Positions 8,529 to 16,476 of a DNA stretch of 64,000 nucleotides are shown piece after piece. The stretch comes from Leifsonia sp. Root227 (lineage in GTDB: Bacteria > Actinomycetota > Actinomycetes > Actinomycetales > Microbacteriaceae), in assembly GCF_001428745.1 (NCBI RefSeq), contig NZ_LMIO01000001.1, forward strand, positions 54,733 to 118,732, read 5' to 3'. Each line of letters opens with the position of its first letter. Positions within the stretch are counted from its first letter, which is position 1. The position numbers were made by a program, and so were the translations under genes. A model generated the notes under the pieces. That model saw only the letters and a list, made by a program, of their open reading frames with translations. It had not been told where the DNA came from and ran no database searches.

Positions 8529-9977
8529 TCACCTTTCTACCGCAAGACCCATGCTAGAGCCGACGCGCCCCCTGGTCTCCGCGATCAGCCTGGCGAACGC
8601 GTGGCCGGAGTCCTTCACGGTACGCTCCTGCGTCTCGTAGTCCACCCGCACGATTCCGAACCGCTTCTCGTAGCCCCACGCCCACTCGAAGTTGTCGAGG
8701 AAGGACCAGACGAAGTATCCGCGCACGTCCGCACCCTCCGCGATGGCCGCGCGCACCGCATCCACGTGGGAGAGGATGTACGCCTCTCGCTCGGTGTCGC
8801 GGATGCGGCCGTCCGGGTCGAGGGTGTCGTCGTACGCTGCGCCGTTCTCCGTGATGTACAGCGGAGGAAGCGTCGGGTACTCGCGGCCGAGCCGCACCAG
8901 CAGGGTGCGCAGGCCGTCCGGGTTGACCTCCCAGCCCATCGCGGTCTGCGGCAGGTGGCGCGACGGGAACGTCACGTACTCGCTGCCGACGAACGGCGAC
9001 GACTTCGGCCGGTCGGTCGGGGTGAGGCCGGGCGCAGCATCCACCGGCAGTGGATGCGCGGAGACGTTGTCGTCGTGGTAGTGGTTCACGCCGAGGAAGT
9101 CGATGGGCTGGGCGATGGTGGCCAGGTCGCCGTCCTGGACGAGCTCGTCGAAGCGGTGCTCGCGGAGATCGTCGAGGACGTCGGCCGGGTAGCTGCCGAG
9201 CAGCAGCGGCTCCAGGAACATCCGGTTCCAGAGGCCGTCGATCCTGCGCGCCGCCTCGCGGTCGGCCGCATCCGCCTGGTCGTTCGGAACGGCATTCGTG
9301 AGGTTGAGCGTGATGCCGACGCGGAGAGCAGCGGCGCCGGCCTTCTCGCGCAGGGTCTGCGTCGCGAGCCCGTGCGCGAGGTGCTGGTGGTGCAGTGCGG
9401 CCAGAGCGGCGCGCGGTTCCCGCCTGCCGGGGGCGTGCTCGCCGGCCGCGTACGCGATCAGCGAGGAGCAGAGCGGCTCATTGAACGTCGTCCAGTGGCT
9501 CACCCTGTCGCCGAGCGCGTCGTACACCGCCGCAGCGTAATCGCGGAAACGGTATGCGGTGTCGCGGTTGGCCCAGCCGCCCGCGTCCTCGAGCGCCTGC
9601 GGGAGATCCCAGTGGTAGAGCGTCAGCCACGGCAGGATGTCCGCATCCAGCAGCTCGTCCACCAGGCGGCTGTAGAAGTCGAGGCCTGCCTGGTTCACGA
9701 AGCGGTCGCCCGGCTTCACGCGCGCCCACGAGATCGAGAACCGGTACGACTGCAGGCCGAGCTCCTTCATCAGGGCGACGTCGGCCGGCATCCGGTGGTA
9801 GTGGTCGACGGCCACCTCCGGGGTGTCTCCGCCGGCGACCGCGTTCGGGATGCGCGCGAAGTGGTCCCAGATGGAGTCCTCTTTGCCGTCCTCGTGAGCC
9901 GCACCCTCGATCTGGGCAGCGGCGGTCGCAGACCCCCAGAGGAAACCGTCAGGCCAGTCGCTGGTCTGGAACGTCAT
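8529..9977 (-). CDS. GH1 family beta-glucosidase
   Basis: 482 aa, ATG at 9977 two nt after the upstream permease gene. Glycoside hydrolase family 1 features are complete: DGFLWGSATAAAQIEGA near the N-terminus, the acid/base Glu in TFNEP (about residue 167), the nucleophile Glu in ITENG (about 377) and the aglycone-site WSFLDNFEWAWGY. No signal peptide, so it acts in the cytoplasm on oligosaccharides brought in by the operon's ABC importer, releasing glucose. Cellobiose or short cello-oligosaccharides are the likely substrates by analogy with cebEFG-bglC loci; other beta-glucosides are possible. Confidence 0.93.
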   Translation of the reverse strand: MTFQTSDWPDGFLWGSATAAAQIEGAAHEDGKEDSIWDHFARIPNAVAGGDTPEVAVDHYHRMPADVALMKELGLQSYRFSISWARVKPGDRFVNQAGLDFYSRLVDELLDADILPWLTLYHWDLPQALEDAGGWANRDTAYRFRDYAAAVYDALGDRVSHWTTFNEPLCSSLIAYAAGEHAPGRREPRAALAALHHQHLAHGLATQTLREKAGAAALRVGITLNLTNAVPNDQADAADREAARRIDGLWNRMFLEPLLLGSYPADVLDDLREHRFDELVQDGDLATIAQPIDFLGVNHYHDDNVSAHPLPVDAAPGLTPTDRPKSSPFVGSEYVTFPSRHLPQTAMGWEVNPDGLRTLLVRLGREYPTLPPLYITENGAAYDDTLDPDGRIRDTEREAYILSHVDAVRAAIAEGADVRGYFVWSFLDNFEWAWGYEKRFGIVRVDYETQERTVKDSGHAFARLIAETRGRVGSSMGLAVER

Positions 9978-9979
9978 TC

Positions 9980-10906
9980 TTAGCCTTTCACGGCGCCGGC
10001 CATGATGCCGGAGACCAGCTGCTTGCCAGCGAGCACGAAGAGGATGAGCAGAGGGATCGTGGCCATCACGGCGCCGGCGAGCACGATCGAGTAGTCGACG
10101 TATTTGGCCGACTGGAGCTGGCTCAGCGCCACCTGCAGGGTGGGGTTCTGCGGCACGACGAGCAGCGGCCAGAGGTAGTCGGTCCACGCGGTCATGAAGG
10201 TGAACAGGCCGAGGATCGCCATGGCGGGCCGCGCAGCGGGGACGCCGACGTGCCAGAAGGTGCGGATCATGTTGGCGCCGTCGACACGGGCCGCCTCGAT
10301 CAGCTCCTCGGGGATCACGTCGACCAGGTACTGCCGCATGAAGAACACACCGAACGCGGTCACCAGGGTCGGGATGATGACCGCGCCAAGGGTGCCCGTC
10401 CAGCCGAACTGCTTCATGACCATGAACAGCGGGATGATGCCGAGCTGGGTCGGCACGGCGAGGGTCGCGATGACGAACACCATCAGGCCCTCGCGGCCAC
10501 GGAACTTCAGCTTCGCGAACGCGTACCCGGCGAGCGTCGAGAACCCGACGACCGAGATCGTGATGATGCTCGAGACGATGAGCGAGTTCCCGAGCGCCAG
10601 CCAGAACGGCACGGTGTCGAGCACCTGCGCGACGTTCGTCCAGAACTGGCCGCCTGGCAGCAGCGGAGGATAGGTGGAGGTCAGCACGCTGCTCGGGCTG
10701 GAGCCGGCGACGACCGACCACCAGAGCGGGTAGACGCCGCCGATGAAGACGACGATCAGCAGACCGTATGTCAGGAAGCCGGGACGACGGTCGATGCCGA
10801 GTGCACGGCGCTTGTTCGAACGGGGCTTGGGGCCGGGCGCCTTCGCTGCGGTCGCCCTGGGCGGGCGCTGCTCCGCGGAGCTGTCGCGGTCGACGGTGGC
10901 GGTCAT
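9980..10906 (-). CDS. Carbohydrate ABC transporter permease, MalG type
   Basis: 308 aa. A polar N-terminus precedes six membrane segments. The binding-protein-dependent transport signature appears as EELIEAARVDGANMIRTFWH followed by VGVPAARPAMA. Size and order place it as the second permease of a CUT1 sugar importer. Its ATG overlaps the stop of the preceding permease gene (ATGA) and the beta-glucosidase starts 2 nt after it. No ATPase is encoded in the operon, so it presumably shares a multitask MsiK-type ATPase encoded elsewhere, as in actinobacterial CUT1 systems. Confidence 0.92.
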   Translation of the reverse strand: MTATVDRDSSAEQRPPRATAAKAPGPKPRSNKRRALGIDRRPGFLTYGLLIVVFIGGVYPLWWSVVAGSSPSSVLTSTYPPLLPGGQFWTNVAQVLDTVPFWLALGNSLIVSSIITISVVGFSTLAGYAFAKLKFRGREGLMVFVIATLAVPTQLGIIPLFMVMKQFGWTGTLGAVIIPTLVTAFGVFFMRQYLVDVIPEELIEAARVDGANMIRTFWHVGVPAARPAMAILGLFTFMTAWTDYLWPLLVVPQNPTLQVALSQLQSAKYVDYSIVLAGAVMATIPLLILFVLAGKQLVSGIMAGAVKG

Positions 10907-12096
10907 GATCTCTTCTCCTCGCTGGCGGCGACCAGGGCGAGGTCGCCCTCGGTGGCCGAGTCGTCTCCGTAACCGCTGCCCGCGTCACCCGCCCCTGCCG
11001 TGGCGCGCTGGGCGGCCAGCCGACGTTTGGTGCGCTTGGCGTGCATCCGGGACTCGGTGGATGCGATGCGCCGCGAGATGAGGAAGTTCAGCACCCCGAA
11101 CAGCACGATGATGATGAACAGCAGCCAGGCGATGGCGGACGCCTTGCCGAAGTTCTGCCGGTTGAACGCCATGTCCCAGAGGTAGAGCACGGTGGTCTGG
11201 TACTGCCGCTGCGGCCCTCCTGGCACGGCGCTCGACGGGTTGAACAGCTTGGGCTCCGTGAAGATCTGCAGTCCGCCGATGGTGGCCGTGATGATGACGA
11301 AGATCATCGTGGGCCGGATGCTCGGCAGCGTGATCGAGAAGAAGCGGCGGAACGCGCCGGCGCCGTCGAGGGCGGCGGACTCGTGGATGTCGCGCGGGAC
11401 CGCCTGCATGGCGGCCAGGAGGATGAGAGCGTTGTAGCCGGTCCAGCGCCAGTTGACCATCGAGGCGATGGCGACGTGGGCGGGGAAGGTCTCGGTCTTC
11501 CAGTTGATCGGCGAGAGGTGCACGGACTGCAGCAGGTTGTTGATCAGGCCGTACTTCTCGTCGAACGCGCTGGAGAAGATGAGGGTGACTGCGACCGGAG
11601 TGACCACGTACGGGATGAGGACGCTCATCCGCCAGAAGGTCTTGGCCCGGATGTTCTGGTCGAGGATCGCGGCGATCAGCACGGCGCCGATCAGCTGCGG
11701 GATGGCGGACAGCAGGAAGATGCTGATGGTGTTGAACAGCGAGTTCCAGAAAAACGGGTCATTCAGCTCGGCGATGTAGTTGCCGAAGCCGACCCACTCG
11801 CCTGGGCCGGTGAGGAGGTTCCACTTGTTCAGCGACACGACGAACGTGTAGACGAGCGGGAACAGCCCGACCAGGCCGAACAGGATGAAGAACGGCGCGA
11901 TGTAGAGGTAGGGGGACGCCTTGACGTCGAAGCGGCTCACCTTCTGGCCGAAGGTCAGGGCGCGGCGCGCATCCCGAGCCTGGCGGCGGCGGTCGCTGCC
12001 GCCGGGTTGGCTGCCGCTGGTCTTGTTGCCGCTGGTCTTGCTGTCGCGCCTGTTCGTGCCGTCTGTCGCGGCCGGCGGTGTTGTCACGGAGGTCAT
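10903..12096 (-). CDS. Carbohydrate ABC transporter permease, MalF type
   Basis: 397 aa, longer than the usual about 300-320 because of a polar N-terminal extension of about 55 residues rich in Thr, Gly and Arg and a C-terminal cytoplasmic tail of about 55 residues. The core has six membrane segments and the inner-membrane-component loop IHESAALDGAGAFRRFFSITLP. It pairs with the MalG-type protein to form the sugar channel. A strong hairpin (12117-12148) separates it from the binding-protein gene, which may lower its expression relative to that gene. Confidence 0.92.
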   Translation of the reverse strand: MTSVTTPPAATDGTNRRDSKTSGNKTSGSQPGGSDRRRQARDARRALTFGQKVSRFDVKASPYLYIAPFFILFGLVGLFPLVYTFVVSLNKWNLLTGPGEWVGFGNYIAELNDPFFWNSLFNTISIFLLSAIPQLIGAVLIAAILDQNIRAKTFWRMSVLIPYVVTPVAVTLIFSSAFDEKYGLINNLLQSVHLSPINWKTETFPAHVAIASMVNWRWTGYNALILLAAMQAVPRDIHESAALDGAGAFRRFFSITLPSIRPTMIFVIITATIGGLQIFTEPKLFNPSSAVPGGPQRQYQTTVLYLWDMAFNRQNFGKASAIAWLLFIIIVLFGVLNFLISRRIASTESRMHAKRTKRRLAAQRATAGAGDAGSGYGDDSATEGDLALVAASEEKRS

Positions 12097-12116
12097 GCGC
12101 TGGTTCTCCCCAGGTG

Positions 12117-12148
12117 CGGGCCCCCGCCGCCTGCGCGGCAGGGGCCCG
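12117..12148 (-). terminator. Intra-operon stem-loop between binding protein and permease genes
   Basis: Arms of 14 nt (CGGGCCCCCGCCGC and GCGGCAGGGGCCCG, one mismatch) around a 4-nt loop, directly after the binding-protein stop. There is no U-run, so it is more likely an mRNA-stabilising or attenuating hairpin that raises binding-protein levels over permeases than a full terminator. Confidence 0.6.
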
Positions 12149-12162
12149 ATCGGTGCTGGTGG

Positions 12163-13488
12163 TTACTTGTTGACGACGAGCTGGTTGAGCAGCGTCATCG
12201 CGTTGGCCCAGGCCTGGTCGCCGTTGGCCTTGCCGGAGTCGAGCTCCTGCACGGACGGGCCGAAGACCTGGGACTGGATGACCGAGTCGTCCGGTCCCTT
12301 GTACTGGGCGACGACGCCCTTCGCGCGCTCGGCGAGGATCTGGCCGACGGGTGCGTTGTTGAAGAACTTCGTCAGGTCGCTCTCACCGGTCACGCCGGGG
12401 TCGGACTGCGCAGCGGTCACGGACGGGAAGGTGCCCGCCGCCTGGAAGGTGGCGACCTGCGTCTTGGCCGTGGTCAGCCAGGCAGCGAGGTCAGCGGCCT
12501 CCTTCGGGTGCTTCGACTGCTTCGGGACCGTCAGGAACGATCCGCCCCAGTTGGCTGCGCCGCCGGGGAAGACGTTGGCGAAGTCCCACCCGGTGGATGC
12601 GTCGCCGCCTCCGGCCTTGACCTGTCCCTGCACGACACCGAGCATCCAGCCGGGGCAGACGAACGTGGCGAACGAGCCGTCGGTGAACGCCTTGCCCTTG
12701 CCCCAGTCCCACTGGGTCTGGTTGGAGGAGAGACCGGCTGCTGCGCCGCCGGCGAGCTGGCTCCACAGGCCCTTGAGCGTGGAGTTGTCCTCGATGTTGA
12801 GCTTGCCGTCCTTGGTGTAGTAGCCCTCCGGCTGCTGGTTCACCATGGCGTTCCAGAGGAAGCCGGACTGGTCGTAGAACGCCTTGCCGGTTGCGGCCTT
12901 GTACTGCTGGCCGACCTTGAAGTAGTCCGCCCAGGTGGCGTCGTCCCCGCCGAACAGCTTGGCGACGGAGTCGCGGTCGCTCGGCAGCCCGGCCGCGGCG
13001 AACAGCTTGCTGTTGTAGCAGAGGCCCTCCGGGCCGATGTCGGTGCCGTAGCCGATGATGCGGCCGTCCTTGTCGGTGGCCTGCTTGAGCTTCCAGTCGA
13101 CCCAGCGGTCCTTGATCTTGTCGGCTCCGTAGTCCTTCAGATCGTTGAAGTCCGTGGAGACCTGCATGACCTTGCTGAGCCAGCCTTCTTCGACGGCCTG
13201 GACGTCGGGGAGACCGCTTCCGGCCGCCTCCTTGGTCTGCCAGTCGGTCAGGGCGTTGTCACCGGTGTCGATGTTGGTCGCCTTGATCTTGATGTTCGGG
13301 TGCTCCTTCTCGTACTGCGAGTAGAGCTTGTCGAATCCCATCGTGCCGAACGTGGTGACGGTCAGCGTGATCGGGTTCGAGCTGCTGCCGCCGTCTCCAC
13401 CGCTGGATGAACATCCTGCGGCGAGGAGGGCGAAGGATGCTGCGCCGGCAACGGCGGCGACAACCTTGGTGCGTCGTGAGAACTTCAC
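12163..13488 (-). CDS. Sugar ABC transporter substrate-binding lipoprotein (CebE-like)
   Basis: 441 aa. The GTG start at 13488 is preceded by AAGGGAG about 7 nt away; the frame stays open further upstream through the palindrome array, but that part has no protein character. A signal sequence ends in the lipobox LAAGC, followed by a Ser/Gly linker and a type 1 extracellular solute-binding domain (SBP_bac_1). As first gene of the operon behind the regulated promoter it captures the sugar outside the membrane. Cellobiose or other beta-glucosides are inferred from the GH1 neighbour. Confidence 0.92.
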   Translation of the reverse strand: MKFSRRTKVVAAVAGAASFALLAAGCSSSGGDGGSSSNPITLTVTTFGTMGFDKLYSQYEKEHPNIKIKATNIDTGDNALTDWQTKEAAGSGLPDVQAVEEGWLSKVMQVSTDFNDLKDYGADKIKDRWVDWKLKQATDKDGRIIGYGTDIGPEGLCYNSKLFAAAGLPSDRDSVAKLFGGDDATWADYFKVGQQYKAATGKAFYDQSGFLWNAMVNQQPEGYYTKDGKLNIEDNSTLKGLWSQLAGGAAAGLSSNQTQWDWGKGKAFTDGSFATFVCPGWMLGVVQGQVKAGGGDASTGWDFANVFPGGAANWGGSFLTVPKQSKHPKEAADLAAWLTTAKTQVATFQAAGTFPSVTAAQSDPGVTGESDLTKFFNNAPVGQILAERAKGVVAQYKGPDDSVIQSQVFGPSVQELDSGKANGDQAWANAMTLLNQLVVNK

Positions 13489-13526
13489 GGTCACTCCCTT
13501 GTGTGCGTGGTCTGGTGTGGTGCCGA

Positions 13527-13540
13527 TGAGAGCGCTCTCA
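13527..13540. promoter_or_regulatory. LacI-family operator 1
   Basis: Perfect 14-bp palindrome TGAGAGCGCTCTCA with the central CG typical of LacI-family operators. It lies about 40 bp upstream of the binding-protein start and downstream of the promoter, where a repressor would block elongation. Confidence 0.85.
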
Positions 13541-13550
13541 CCTGGTGTCG

Positions 13551-13564
13551 TGAGAGCGCTCTCA
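13551..13564. promoter_or_regulatory. LacI-family operator 2
   Basis: Second perfect TGAGAGCGCTCTCA, 24 bp centre-to-centre from operator 1 and overlapping the predicted transcription start. The pair suggests cooperative binding by the operon's own LacI protein. Confidence 0.85.
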
Positions 13565-13577
13565 CGGGTTGCCACAG

Positions 13578-13607
13578 AGAATATGCAAGCATTGCGGCCG
13601 CTGTCAA
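13578..13607 (-). promoter_or_regulatory. Sigma-70-type promoter of the sugar operon
   Basis: Reading the minus strand: TTGACA at 13607-13602, 18-nt spacer, TATTCT at 13583-13578. Transcription would begin about 13570, immediately before operator 2. Both hexamers are close to consensus, which is rare in this DNA. Confidence 0.8.
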
Positions 13608-13817
13608 GCGGAACCGTGGTCGCGCTCTCATCCGCGCGGTTCCGCGGAAGTGAACTCGCGGTGGTCGTTCGCGCGCGCATTCCGCGTCTCGCCCAACAAT
13701 TCCGCGGGCTCCGGATGCGCGGGCGTGGCCCCCGCAGCGCTTCGCGCCGGCGATCGGAGCGGCCGCGTCGTGACCGAATCGTTACCAGCGGCCGCGCCGA
13801 GTCCCCCCAAACGCGCC

Positions 13818-13995
13818 CTCCGTCCGGACGGAGTTCCCGGGCGTGTGGCGGCCGAATCTCCGTCCGAACGGAGTTCGCAGCGGCGTGTCGCCCCAGGTCT
13901 CCTTCCGGACGGAGTCCGCAGCGGCGAGGCGGCCGAATATCCGTCCGAACGGAGTTCTCGACGGCGTGGCGTGCCGGTTCTCCGTCCGAACGGAG
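13818..13995. repeat. Array of five 16-bp palindromes with 40-41 bp period
   Basis: Palindromes start at 13818, 13858, 13899, 13939 and 13980. The first is perfect (CTCCGTCCGGACGGAG); the others differ by one or two bases (for example CTCCGTCCGAACGGAG). The 24-25 nt between them are related to each other (TTC-GC-GGCGTG-GGC-GAAT pattern), so this is a degenerate tandem repeat and not a CRISPR. It occupies the gap between the sugar operon promoter and the MFS terminator and contains no convincing gene. Function unknown: operator array, transcribed hairpins or decayed minisatellite are all possible. Confidence 0.85.
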
Positions 13996-14065
13996 CGCGA
14001 CGCGAGCGGGCCGTGGCGGCGGGGCGCCGTGGCCCGCAGTGGCCACACCGCCGCCGCAACGCAGA

Positions 14066-14095
14066 GCGGCCGCCGCCCCGAAGGGCGACGGCCGC
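14066..14095 (-). terminator. Stem-loop terminator after the MFS gene
   Basis: 13-nt arms with one mismatch closing on a TTCG tetraloop when read on the minus strand, about 25 nt past the stop of the MFS gene. No strong U-run follows, which is common for actinobacterial terminators. Confidence 0.65.
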
Positions 14096-14118
14096 TGCTA
14101 ACGCGAGACCTGCGTTGC

Positions 14119-16173
14119 CTAGTCCGTGGCCGGGTTCGTCTTCGGGCGCTGGGCGCGCAGGGAGGCCGTATCGGCTCCCGGCTCGATCAGTGCGCCGAAG
14201 TCGTCGGCCGCGCGGTGGGCGAGGATGCCCGTGTCGAGCTCCTCGTCCGCCTCCGACGCCGCGGTTCCAGCGAGCACGCGCTCGCGGTCCGCCTTGGCGT
14301 CTGCGGCGTCCGCCGCGTTGTCCGCTGCCTCCTGCAGGGCCGACTTGGCCCGCAGCGGCGGCGTCTTGAAGAACCAGGTGAGCACGAACGCGATCAGGAC
14401 CACGATGAGCGCCACCCAGTAGACCTCGATGGCCGACTGGTTGAATCCGACGAGGAACGGCTTCGCGAGCCGCTTGTCAGCGCCGTTCAGGAACGACGTG
14501 TCGTCGAGGCTGGCGCTGCCCGTCGCGCCCGACTTCTTCAGCTCGGTCTGCAGGGTCGGCACCGCCTTGTCGACCACCTGCGAGCGCTGGTCGGCGTTCG
14601 AGAAGTCGATCGGGGCAGCTGGAACCTGAGCGGCGGCGACATCGGCAGGAACGCCCGTGGCGACGAGCTGCGCGACGCCCGCATCGTGTGCGGCCTTCTG
14701 TGCGTTCGCCTCGAGCGGGGTCACGATCTTGTTGTAGATCGTGTCCATGATCTGCTTGTTCTCCGGGGCGCTCGCCACCGAAGGGGTGAGGGCCGCATCC
14801 AGAGCGTTCGTCAGGGTGGGCTTGTCGGTCAGCGACGTCTGGATGTTGCCTGGCATCACCGTGAACAGCAGCGACAGCAGCACGGCCGTGCCCAGCGTTC
14901 CACCGATCTGACGGAAGAACGTGGATGCACTGGTCGCCACGCCCATGTCCTTCAGGCCGACCGAGTTCTGGCTGGCGATGGTCAGCGTCTGCATGAGCTG
15001 GCCGAGGCCGAGGCCGATGAGCAGCATGGCGCCGGCGATGAACCAGTACGAGCTGTCGAACTTGAGGAACGTCAGGTAGAAGAAGCCGCCGGACAGCAGC
15101 GCTGTACCGATGATCGGGAACTGCCGGTAGTGCCCGGTGCGCGAGATGATCTGGCCGGACGCGATCGAGGAGATCATCAGACCGAGGATCATCGGGAGCA
15201 TCTGCAGGCCGGACTCCGTCGGCGTCGCGCCGAGCACGAGCTGCAGGTAGAGCGGCAGGGTCAGCATGGCGCCGAACATCCCGAAACCGACGAACACACC
15301 GATGATGGTGGCCATCGAGAACGTGGAGGAACGGAACAGCTTGAGCGGGATGAGCGCGTCGTCCTTCATGGCCATCTCGATGAAGATGAAGGCCAGGATG
15401 CCGATGGCGCCGATCACGTAGCAGGCGATGGCGCCTGCGCTGCCCCAGCCCCAGTCACGGCCCTCTTCCGCCACGAGCAGCAGCGGGACGAGCGCGACGA
15501 CGACAGCGGTCGCGCCCCACCAGTCGATGCGGGCGGAGCCGCGTTCGCGCTTGGGCAGGTGCAGGAACCGCAGCACGATGATGAGCGCGACGACGCCGAT
15601 CGGCACGTTGATGAGGAACACCCAGCGCCATCCGGCGATCCAGAGGATCTGATTCGCACCGGCGAACAGGCCACCGACCAGCGGGCCGATGAGGCTGGAG
15701 ATACCGAAGACGGCGAGGAAGTAGCCCTGGTACTTGGCGCGCTCGCGCGGGGCGAGCATGTCGCCCATGATCGCGAGCGGCATCGACATCAGGCCACCGG
15801 CGCCGAGGCCCTGGATGGCGCGGAACACCGCGAGCTCGATCATCGAGGTGGAGAACGACGCGGCGAACGAGCCGACGACGAAGATCACGATGGCGAGGAT
15901 GAACAGCGGGCGCCGACCGAAGATGTCGGAGAGCTTGCCGTAGATCGGTGTGGCGATCGTCGAGACGATCAGGTAGGCCGTGGTGACCCAGGCCTGCTGG
16001 CTGAGGCCGTGCAGGTCGTCACCGATCGTGCGGATGGCGGTTCCGACGACGGTCTGGTCGAGTGCTGACAGGAACATTCCGGCCATGAGGCCGAAAATGA
16101 CGAACAGGATCTGACGGTGCGTCATGATCGCGTTCCTCGGTGCGGCCGGGGCCGCGGATGCTTGGCTTGACAT
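14119..16173 (-). CDS. MFS multidrug exporter, DHA2 (EmrB/QacA) family
   Basis: 684 aa, start ATG at 16173 with GGAG 7 nt upstream; an upstream in-frame ATG is less well placed. Fourteen predicted membrane helices. Typical DHA2 phrases are FLSALDQTVVGTAIRTIGDD (motif D1), GKLSDIFGRRPLF (motif A) and the motif C region around SSLIGPLVGGLFAG. A large extracytoplasmic segment of about 110 residues before the last helix and a charged C-terminal tail of about 85 residues extend it beyond the usual about 500 aa. Drug/proton antiport is the family role; the substrate is unknown and no TetR gene is adjacent. Confidence 0.9.
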   Translation of the reverse strand: MSSQASAAPAAPRNAIMTHRQILFVIFGLMAGMFLSALDQTVVGTAIRTIGDDLHGLSQQAWVTTAYLIVSTIATPIYGKLSDIFGRRPLFILAIVIFVVGSFAASFSTSMIELAVFRAIQGLGAGGLMSMPLAIMGDMLAPRERAKYQGYFLAVFGISSLIGPLVGGLFAGANQILWIAGWRWVFLINVPIGVVALIIVLRFLHLPKRERGSARIDWWGATAVVVALVPLLLVAEEGRDWGWGSAGAIACYVIGAIGILAFIFIEMAMKDDALIPLKLFRSSTFSMATIIGVFVGFGMFGAMLTLPLYLQLVLGATPTESGLQMLPMILGLMISSIASGQIISRTGHYRQFPIIGTALLSGGFFYLTFLKFDSSYWFIAGAMLLIGLGLGQLMQTLTIASQNSVGLKDMGVATSASTFFRQIGGTLGTAVLLSLLFTVMPGNIQTSLTDKPTLTNALDAALTPSVASAPENKQIMDTIYNKIVTPLEANAQKAAHDAGVAQLVATGVPADVAAAQVPAAPIDFSNADQRSQVVDKAVPTLQTELKKSGATGSASLDDTSFLNGADKRLAKPFLVGFNQSAIEVYWVALIVVLIAFVLTWFFKTPPLRAKSALQEAADNAADAADAKADRERVLAGTAASEADEELDTGILAHRAADDFGALIEPGADTASLRAQRPKTNPATD

Positions 16174-16476
16174 GAATCTCCGAGTCGAGAGTCTGAATGG
16201 GGACGCCCGAGCCACGGGAGTCACACCGGTGTGGGGCACAAAAAGAAATTTGCGGAGAGTGCAAAGTTACACCCAGTGCGAGTGTTTCAGCAACGTGAAG
16301 TACTTGTCATCTGTAAACGTTCGCCACGGGCGAACGCGAGCGGCCCATCCGCCAGTTCATGCGGATGTATGGACCGAATTCGGCGGACACCTGGCCCCCG
16401 CACAGGTCACGCCTAAGAATGAGGCGTACGGTGAATAAAGACCCGAATCCGACGCCCCCATCGATCTGAAGGTCCC
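16174..16476. other. Divergent intergenic region without a gene
   Basis: 303 bp between the divergent MFS and amidase genes. It is noticeably more AT-rich than its surroundings around 16.24-16.32 kb, as expected for promoters of both genes. The only clear structure is the inverted repeat at 16318-16336. Confidence 0.6.
16318..16336. promoter_or_regulatory. Perfect inverted repeat, possible operator
   Basis: CGTTCGCC-ACG-GGCGAACG, 8-bp arms with a 3-nt spacer, in the divergent promoter region. It lies about 140 bp from either start codon. The form suits a dimeric repressor; no regulator gene is adjacent to assign it to. Confidence 0.45.

Noticed and set aside
13818..13995. CRISPR-like appearance (palindromic repeats with 24-25 nt spacers)
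   Set aside because: Repeats are only 16 bp, spacers are similar to each other, and there are no cas genes in the window.
13489..14046. Open minus-strand frame extending the sugar-binding protein by about 186 residues
   Set aside because: It runs through the operators, promoter and palindrome array, has repetitive Arg-rich content and no signal peptide; the GTG at 13488 with a good ribosome binding site and lipobox is clearly the start.
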